A stretch of DNA of 19,562 nucleotides, taken from NCBI GenBank assembly GCA_041486115.1, contig JBGPKT010000039.1:1-19562 (forward strand), read 5' to 3'. The stretch is from JACQBY01 sp041486115 (GTDB lineage Bacteria > Nitrospirota > Nitrospiria > JACQBW01). The position numbers were made by a program, and so were the translations under genes. This document shows positions 14,783 through 19,562 of this stretch, one piece after another. The notes beneath the pieces were generated by a model that saw only the letters and a list, made by a program, of their open reading frames with translations, was not told where the DNA came from and did no database searches. Numbering within the stretch: position 1 is the stretch's first letter; each line of letters opens with the position of its first letter.

Positions 14783-15769
14783 ATGAAGAATATCGACTGG
14801 TCTGATCAAACGATACTCATTACCGGCGGGACAGGGTCGTTTGGCAAGAAATTTACCGAATTTGTCCTTCACAAATTACATCCCAAGAAAATCATAATTT
14901 TTAGCCGTGATGAATTGAAACAGTTTGAAATGCAGCAGCAATTTTCGCATCCATCGCTTCGCTATTTTATCGGGGATGTCAGAGATAAAGATCGGCTTCA
15001 TCGTGCGTTCCAGGGAGTAGACATTGTTGTTCACGCGGCCGCATTAAAACAGGTTCCTGCGGCAGAATATAATCCCTTTGAAGCGATCAAGACAAATATT
15101 TTAGGAGCCCAAAATATCATTGACGTTGCGATAGATCATAGAGTTAAGAAAATTATTGCCCTCAGCACGGATAAAGCCGCTAACCCGATTAATCTTTATG
15201 GCGCGACGAAATTATGCTCCGATAAACTTTTTGTTGCAGGCAATGCCTACGCTGCCAGTGAAAATACCCGTTTTAGTGTCGTTCGGTACGGAAATGTCGT
15301 CGGGAGCCGTGGATCGGTGATTCCATTTTTTAAACAGAAAAAAGCTTCCGGGGTGATACCCATCACGGATAAACGAATGACCCGCTTCTGGATCACTTTA
15401 GATCAAGGGGTAGCGTTCGTCATTCATTCTCTCGAAAGAATGATTGGAGGAGAAATTTTCATACCGAAAATTCCGAGTATGAATATTATGGACCTGGCCC
15501 AGGCGGTGGCCCCTGGTTGCAAGTATGAATTTGTCGGGATTCGCCCGGGAGAAAAACTCCATGAAGCGCTCATTTCCGAAGACGATGGACGAAAGACCCT
15601 GGAATACGAGGACCACTATATCATTCAGCCCGATTTTTCCTGGTGGAGTGAAAAAAAAGTTCAAGGTGGCAAACCCGTTCCCGAAGGATTCAAGTATACC
15701 AGTGATGCCAATCCGCAATGGTTAAAAGGGGAAGATTTAAAGAAAATGATAGAGCTTGATCATGCCTGA
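14783..15769 (+). CDS. pseB: UDP-N-acetylglucosamine 4,6-dehydratase (inverting)
   Basis: This enzyme converts UDP-GlcNAc to the 4-keto-6-deoxy-L-arabino-hexulose, the first step toward pseudaminic acid. The 328-residue extended short-chain dehydrogenase has the NADP-binding GGTGSFG loop (15-21), the DVRD motif (65-68) and HAAALKQVPAAEYNPFEA (84-101). The STDKAANP catalytic stretch (128-135) carries the Asp/Lys pair special to PseB/FlaA1, and Tyr139 and Lys143 form the YGATK motif. Length and motifs match the Campylobacter and Helicobacter enzymes. Purine-rich AGGGA (14768-14772) and TGGAAA lie upstream of the ATG. It overlaps pseC by 8 nt. Retaining dehydratases such as PglF are longer membrane proteins and are excluded. 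Confidence 0.95.
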   Translation: MKNIDWSDQTILITGGTGSFGKKFTEFVLHKLHPKKIIIFSRDELKQFEMQQQFSHPSLRYFIGDVRDKDRLHRAFQGVDIVVHAAALKQVPAAEYNPFEAIKTNILGAQNIIDVAIDHRVKKIIALSTDKAANPINLYGATKLCSDKLFVAGNAYAASENTRFSVVRYGNVVGSRGSVIPFFKQKKASGVIPITDKRMTRFWITLDQGVAFVIHSLERMIGGEIFIPKIPSMNIMDLAQAVAPGCKYEFVGIRPGEKLHEALISEDDGRKTLEYEDHYIIQPDFSWWSEKKVQGGKPVPEGFKYTSDANPQWLKGEDLKKMIELDHA

Positions 15770-16931
15770 ATTTATTCCTTATGGCCGCCAGTCTGTTACC
15801 GAAGACGACATTTTAACAGTTGTTGAAGCTTTGAAGTCCGACTGGTTAACGCAAGGTCCGATCATTGAACAATTTGAAAAGGCTGTAGCCGAATACTGTG
15901 ATGCTAAGTATGCAGTTGCTGTTAATAGTGGAACATCGGCTCTACATATTGCCTGTTTGGCGGCAGATTTTGGTCATGGAGATATCTTATGGACTTCTCC
16001 TAATACATTTGTGGCCTCCTCTAATTGCGGGTTGTATTGCGGCGGAAAAGTCGATTTTGTAGATATAGACGCCGATACCTATAACATAAGTGTAAATGCG
16101 CTCGAAATGAAACTCGAATCGGCTCACAAAGTAAACAAACTCCCTAAAATTGTTATCCCTGTTCACTTTGCCGGTCAATCCTGCCAGATGGATAAAATCT
16201 CGGAATTGGCAAAACATTACGATTTTACTGTCATTGAAGATGCATCCCATGCGTTCGGAGGGCGCTATCGCGGGATAAAAATTGGAAAATGCATTTTTTC
16301 CGAGATGACGGTTTTCAGCTTTCATCCTGTAAAGATTTTTACTACAGGAGAAGGGGGGATGGTCTTGACGAATAAAAAAGAGTATTACGAAAAACTGATT
16401 AGATTAAGAAGCCACGGAATTACCCGTAATCCAGAACTGATGGAAGGAAAATCGCATGGTCCCTGGTATTACCAGCAAATTGAACTCGGTTTTAATTACC
16501 GCATGACCGATTTTCAGGCGGCGCTCGGCACTAGTCAGATTAAACGGGTTGATGATTTTGTAAAGAAGCGGCATTTATTGGCAAATCGATATAATTCTCT
16601 ATTGAAAACACTTCCTTTAGTATTGCCATGGCAAGACCCTGAAGTCGTTTCGGCATATCACCTGTATGTTGTCAAATTAAAACTTAATAAAATAAAAAAG
16701 ACTTATTTACAGGTCTTTGAAGAACTTCGTGCAAAGGGTATTGGAGTGAATCTTCATTATATTCCGGTACATACTCAGCCATATTACAAGAAACTAGGTT
16801 TTAGTCTGGGAGATTTTAAAGAAGCAGAAAGATATTATCAAGAAGCGATGAGCCTTCCGATTTATCCCGGATTAAATGAACGCCAGCAGGATTTAGTCAT
16901 AAACGCGTTGTCCAACAGCTTATTTTCATAA
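15762..16931 (+). CDS. pseC: UDP-4-amino-4,6-dideoxy-N-acetyl-beta-L-altrosamine transaminase
   Basis: This is a PLP-dependent DegT/DnrJ/EryC1 family aminotransferase that transfers an amino group from glutamate to the PseB product. From ATG 15762 it has 389 residues, the family length; a TTG at 15756 gives two more. Visible features are the NSGTSALH phosphate-binding loop (55-62), IEDASHAFG (158-166) and the PLP lysine Lys191 in FSFHPVKIFTTGEGG (185-199). GFNYRMTDFQAALG and HYIPVHTQPYY follow. The pairing with pseB (8-nt overlap) identifies the pathway. It is followed by a 33-nt gap containing a seven-codon frame (16945-16968) whose stop overlaps the next start. Confidence 0.94.
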   Translation: MPEFIPYGRQSVTEDDILTVVEALKSDWLTQGPIIEQFEKAVAEYCDAKYAVAVNSGTSALHIACLAADFGHGDILWTSPNTFVASSNCGLYCGGKVDFVDIDADTYNISVNALEMKLESAHKVNKLPKIVIPVHFAGQSCQMDKISELAKHYDFTVIEDASHAFGGRYRGIKIGKCIFSEMTVFSFHPVKIFTTGEGGMVLTNKKEYYEKLIRLRSHGITRNPELMEGKSHGPWYYQQIELGFNYRMTDFQAALGTSQIKRVDDFVKKRHLLANRYNSLLKTLPLVLPWQDPEVVSAYHLYVVKLKLNKIKKTYLQVFEELRAKGIGVNLHYIPVHTQPYYKKLGFSLGDFKEAERYYQEAMSLPIYPGLNERQQDLVINALSNSLFS

Positions 16932-16964
16932 ACAGGTATTAGGTATGAATTGTTTAACCGATAG

Positions 16965-18626
16965 ATGAATACAATCTCATTACGCGTGATCATTCAAAGC
17001 CGTCTCTCTTCATCTCGATTACCGGCGAAGGCTCTGCTTCCAATAAGAGGGGTACCTACGGTAGTCCTATGCGCTAAGCGTGCTGCCAATACAGGGTTTG
17101 ATGTTGTTGTGGCAACATCGACAGATGATTCCGATGACTTGCTTGCCGATGTTTTGGCCGGTCATCATATTCCATTGATCAGGGGACCTTTGAAAGACGT
17201 TTTGGGAAGATTTGTATTGGCTACAGAAGACATGTCTCCAGATTCGATTGTCGTTAGATTAACGGCCGATAACCTGTTCCCTGATGGAAAAATAATCGAA
17301 GAAATGTTTCAGAATATTATAAAAGATGGCCGGGCCTATATATCGACACAATCTCTGTCGAGAGATTTTCCTTATGGATTGAGTGTGGAAGCATTTACAG
17401 TCAAAGCTCTACGTGAAGCAAACTCCATAGCGAAGGACGATTATGACAGAGAACATGTTACTCCATGGATTAAGAGAAAATATGAAAACCTAAAGCTTCT
17501 TCCATCAAAATACGAATCACTTGGAAAACTTGGAAATTTACGGTGTACTCTGGACACCTTTGATGATTATTTACGTTTAAATAAGATATTTGCCGGCGTA
17601 TCCGATCCGATTCAAACCCGATGGAATCATCTTTGCGAAAAGTTAACCAATCTTCCCGAAAACTTGGAAGAAAAGGTTCCGTATCACTTCCAAAATGGAG
17701 AGTTGGAGAGTGATCTGACCCTGGGTACCGCACAGTTAGGGATGCTTTACGGTGCCGCGAATGTTTCAGGGCAACCTACTTTTGCGGAATCCAGTGCAAT
17801 TATAAAGCAGGCGATTACGCACGGAGTTACCTGTATTGACTCTGCCAGCGCTTATGGCGATGCTGAACGAATTATAGGCGAAACGCTAGTTGGCGGCCTT
17901 GGCGAACGTGTAAGAGTGGTAACAAAACTTGATCCATTACAGCATCTGAATTCATCTTGGTCCGAAAATGTTATTCGGACTGCGGTAGATGCGAGTATAT
18001 TTCGTTCATGTCGAAGGCTGGGAACTGACCAGCTACAGACATTGTTACTCCACAGGTGGCACCATCGTTATGCCTATAACGGGGCCATTTGGAGAAGATT
18101 AATTGAGCTGAAAGAAGAGGGAATTATTAAAAATATCGGAGCTTCGGTATATTCACCTACAGAAGCTTTTGACGCATTAAAAGATCCGGTAATCACTCAT
18201 ATACAACTGCCGATGAATATCCTGGACTGGAGATGGAAAATGTCTGGGTTTAAAACGGAAGTGTTAAGCAGGCCCGAAGTGGTTATCCACGCTCGCAGTG
18301 TATTTTTGCAGGGTATATTGATCGCGGGGGAAAACTTCTGGCCATCTGTTAAAAATGTCGATGCTCGATCCTGGTTTGAAAAGATGGATCGGCTGATAGA
18401 CAAACTTGGTTTAGATGGCCGGGCTGATCTCTGCCTGTCTTATGTGCGGGGACAGACCTGGATTGCAAGTATTGTGATAGGAATGGAAACCGCCGCTCAA
18501 TTATCTCAAAATGTCCGATTGTTTCAGAAAAGACCTCTTACGGAAAAAGAATGCGAAGTCTGCGAAGAAGAATTCAAGGGCGCGCCGGAAGCGTTGCTGA
18601 ACCCTTCAGAATGGATAAGAAAATGA
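16965..18626 (+). CDS. Fusion: SpsF/PseF-type cytidylyltransferase plus aldo/keto reductase
   Basis: Residues 1 to about 240 form an SpsF-like (COG1861) nucleotidyltransferase with IIQSRLSSSRLPAKALLPIRG (split across 9-29) in place of the usual IIQARxGSxRLPGK loop, VVRLTADN (95-102) and LRCTLDT (191-197). From about 249 an aldo/keto reductase follows: LTLGTAQLGMLYG (250-262), then the complete catalytic tetrad Asp291, Tyr296 (DSASAYG), Lys320 and His362 (LLLHRW), with NADPH-site motifs later. In a pse cluster the first domain is the likely CMP-sugar synthetase (PseF role). The reductase has no place in the standard pathway and may modify the nonulosonic acid or reduce a keto intermediate (inference). 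No frame disruption occurs at the junction, so this is a real fusion of 553 residues. It overlaps the next start by 4 nt (ATGA). Confidence 0.85.
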   Translation: MNTISLRVIIQSRLSSSRLPAKALLPIRGVPTVVLCAKRAANTGFDVVVATSTDDSDDLLADVLAGHHIPLIRGPLKDVLGRFVLATEDMSPDSIVVRLTADNLFPDGKIIEEMFQNIIKDGRAYISTQSLSRDFPYGLSVEAFTVKALREANSIAKDDYDREHVTPWIKRKYENLKLLPSKYESLGKLGNLRCTLDTFDDYLRLNKIFAGVSDPIQTRWNHLCEKLTNLPENLEEKVPYHFQNGELESDLTLGTAQLGMLYGAANVSGQPTFAESSAIIKQAITHGVTCIDSASAYGDAERIIGETLVGGLGERVRVVTKLDPLQHLNSSWSENVIRTAVDASIFRSCRRLGTDQLQTLLLHRWHHRYAYNGAIWRRLIELKEEGIIKNIGASVYSPTEAFDALKDPVITHIQLPMNILDWRWKMSGFKTEVLSRPEVVIHARSVFLQGILIAGENFWPSVKNVDARSWFEKMDRLIDKLGLDGRADLCLSYVRGQTWIASIVIGMETAAQLSQNVRLFQKRPLTEKECEVCEEEFKGAPEALLNPSEWIRK

Positions 18627-19441
18627 AACCATTTGGAAAAGGTATTCATCTTTTTAATCTGAAAGGCCGTATCGCTTTTGTATCCGGTGCTGCGGGACAC
18701 CTTGGTAAAAGTTTGTCTTACGCTCTTTGTGAGGCTGGCGCCCATGTCATTCTTAACGGACGAAACCTGGCAAGACTCAATCAACTTGCCGTTGAGATGG
18801 AGTCACAGGGGTTTGATGTAAGTACAGAAGCTTGTGATATGACACAGGATGAAATGCTAATCAAAATGTGGGAGCGCATTTCGGCGTCCCATAAGCGAAT
18901 AGATATTATCGTTAACAACGCCCATTCAGGACGTGCTGGCACGATGAACGATTCAACGCTTAAGGATTTTGATAATGCCCATCGCATCGCGGTGTCGGTC
19001 GCTTTTCGAAACGTACAAATGGCTCTGCCATTGCTAAAGGAAGCAGGGCTCACAAATGCTGGAGGGGCATCGGTCATTAATATCGCGTCAATGTATGGTG
19101 TTGTCAGTCCGGACCCGTCTATTTATGGAAATAGCGGGTTTAACAATCCTCCCTATTATGGCGCTGCAAAGGCGGCTCTCATACAATTGACCCATTATTT
19201 AGCCTGTCATCTCGCAGGTTCAGACATTCGAGTTAACAGTATAAGCCCCGGTCCGTTCCCAAAATCTGAAATTAAAGAAACTCACCCTGATTTTTATGGG
19301 GAATTGTGCAGAAAAAATCCAATGGGTAGAATTGGTGACCCGGAGGAGCTTAAAGGGGCTCTTTTGTTTTTAGCCTCTGATGCGTCATCGTATGTAACGG
19401 GAATAAATTTACCGGTTGATGGTGGTTGGACAGCATGGTGA
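18623..19441 (+). CDS. Short-chain dehydrogenase/reductase in nonulosonic acid cluster
   Basis: Start ATG 18623 (ATGA overlap with the fusion gene) gives 272 residues; ATG 18611 would add four, and the open frame to 18551 is a shadow. It is a classical SDR: cofactor loop SGAAGHLG (21-28), NNAH (98-101, usually NNAG), catalytic Ser156, Tyr179 and Lys183 (YGAAK), and the SPGPFP turn near 208. An insertion of about 15 residues between Ser156 and Tyr179 is longer than in many SDRs. It resembles gluconate 5-dehydrogenase-like proteins and PtmA, found in flagellar and nonulosonic acid clusters. Its substrate is unknown; it may act in series with the AKR domain next door (inference). Confidence 0.85.
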   Translation: MKPFGKGIHLFNLKGRIAFVSGAAGHLGKSLSYALCEAGAHVILNGRNLARLNQLAVEMESQGFDVSTEACDMTQDEMLIKMWERISASHKRIDIIVNNAHSGRAGTMNDSTLKDFDNAHRIAVSVAFRNVQMALPLLKEAGLTNAGGASVINIASMYGVVSPDPSIYGNSGFNNPPYYGAAKAALIQLTHYLACHLAGSDIRVNSISPGPFPKSEIKETHPDFYGELCRKNPMGRIGDPEELKGALLFLASDASSYVTGINLPVDGGWTAW

Positions 19442-19495
19442 TTTTGTGTCTGTTTCCGAGATTCGCAAAACAGGATATTTTCGGGAACAAAGTAC

Positions 19496-19562
19496 ATGAA
19501 TAATAGGCTTACTAAAAGTTCGAATTGCGTCTTCAGGGCTGACGCCTCATCCGAAAAAAGCA
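19496..19562 (+). CDS. pseG: Probable PseG, 3'-truncated by window end
   Basis: ATG 19496 opens a frame to the last base (22 codons). After a 12-residue extension it reads FRADASSEKS, which matches the N-terminal strand and loop of PseG, the UDP-sugar hydrolase that removes UDP from the diacetamido-trideoxy-altropyranose in pseudaminic acid synthesis (family pattern FRADASxxIGxGHxxR). Position after pseB-pseC fits. A 17-codon frame starting at GTG 19446 ends at an ATGA overlap with this start. Identification rests on ten residues and gene context only. Confidence 0.68.
   Translation, partial: MNNRLTKSSNCVFRADASSEKS

Overview
All genes in this 19.6 kb window lie on the + strand. The window looks like a contiguous chromosomal piece from a Gram-negative, type IV piliated, moderate-GC bacterium. 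The gene order serA-hisZ-dnaB, a predicted outer-membrane lipoprotein, Myxococcus-like pilins and a sigma-54 pilin promoter suggest Nitrospirota or one of the former deltaproteobacterial lineages. That placement is an inference. I see no rRNA, tRNA, CRISPR array, transposase or phage gene.

Region 1 (1-3577) is housekeeping. It holds the 3' part of serA (serine biosynthesis), hisZ (regulatory subunit of the short-form ATP phosphoribosyltransferase) and dnaB (replicative helicase), packed tightly. Region 2 (3600-5740) has a near-perfect sigma-70 promoter driving tatA and a 617-aa TPR lipoprotein.

Region 3 (5741-12274) is a type IV pilin and putative pilin-modification locus. A 450-bp regulatory stretch carries palindromic TGTC/GACA sites, a sigma-54 -24/-12 promoter and a leader of about 207 nt that can fold into a closed structure. 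It precedes two tandem pilin genes separated by a strong intrinsic terminator. Three tightly coupled membrane genes follow: an O-antigen-ligase/Wzy_C-type protein with C-terminal TPRs, a membrane-anchored TPR-like protein, and a second Wzy_C plus TPR protein. The first ligase gene contains an in-frame palindromic repeat element, so a dispersed repeat appears to have become part of the protein. An ABC-2 type exporter (ATPase and permease, 12261-13995) follows with overlapping reading frames.

Region 4 (13996-19562) begins with two copies of a GTTCATNNNATGAAC palindrome around the start of a MarR-type regulator that has a C-terminal Rossmann-like domain. Then come pseB, pseC, a fusion of an SpsF-type cytidylyltransferase with an aldo/keto reductase, a short-chain dehydrogenase, and the first codons of a probable pseG cut by the window end. 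This is a nonulosonic acid (pseudaminic-acid-like) nucleotide-sugar cluster with two non-standard redox enzymes.

Working model (inference): the regulator controls synthesis of a modified pseudaminic-type sugar, and the adjacent ligase-like proteins may attach glycan to the neighbouring pilins. The parts most worth following up are the in-frame repeat, the structured pilin leader, the mosaic pilin pair, the twin operators and the cytidylyltransferase-AKR fusion.
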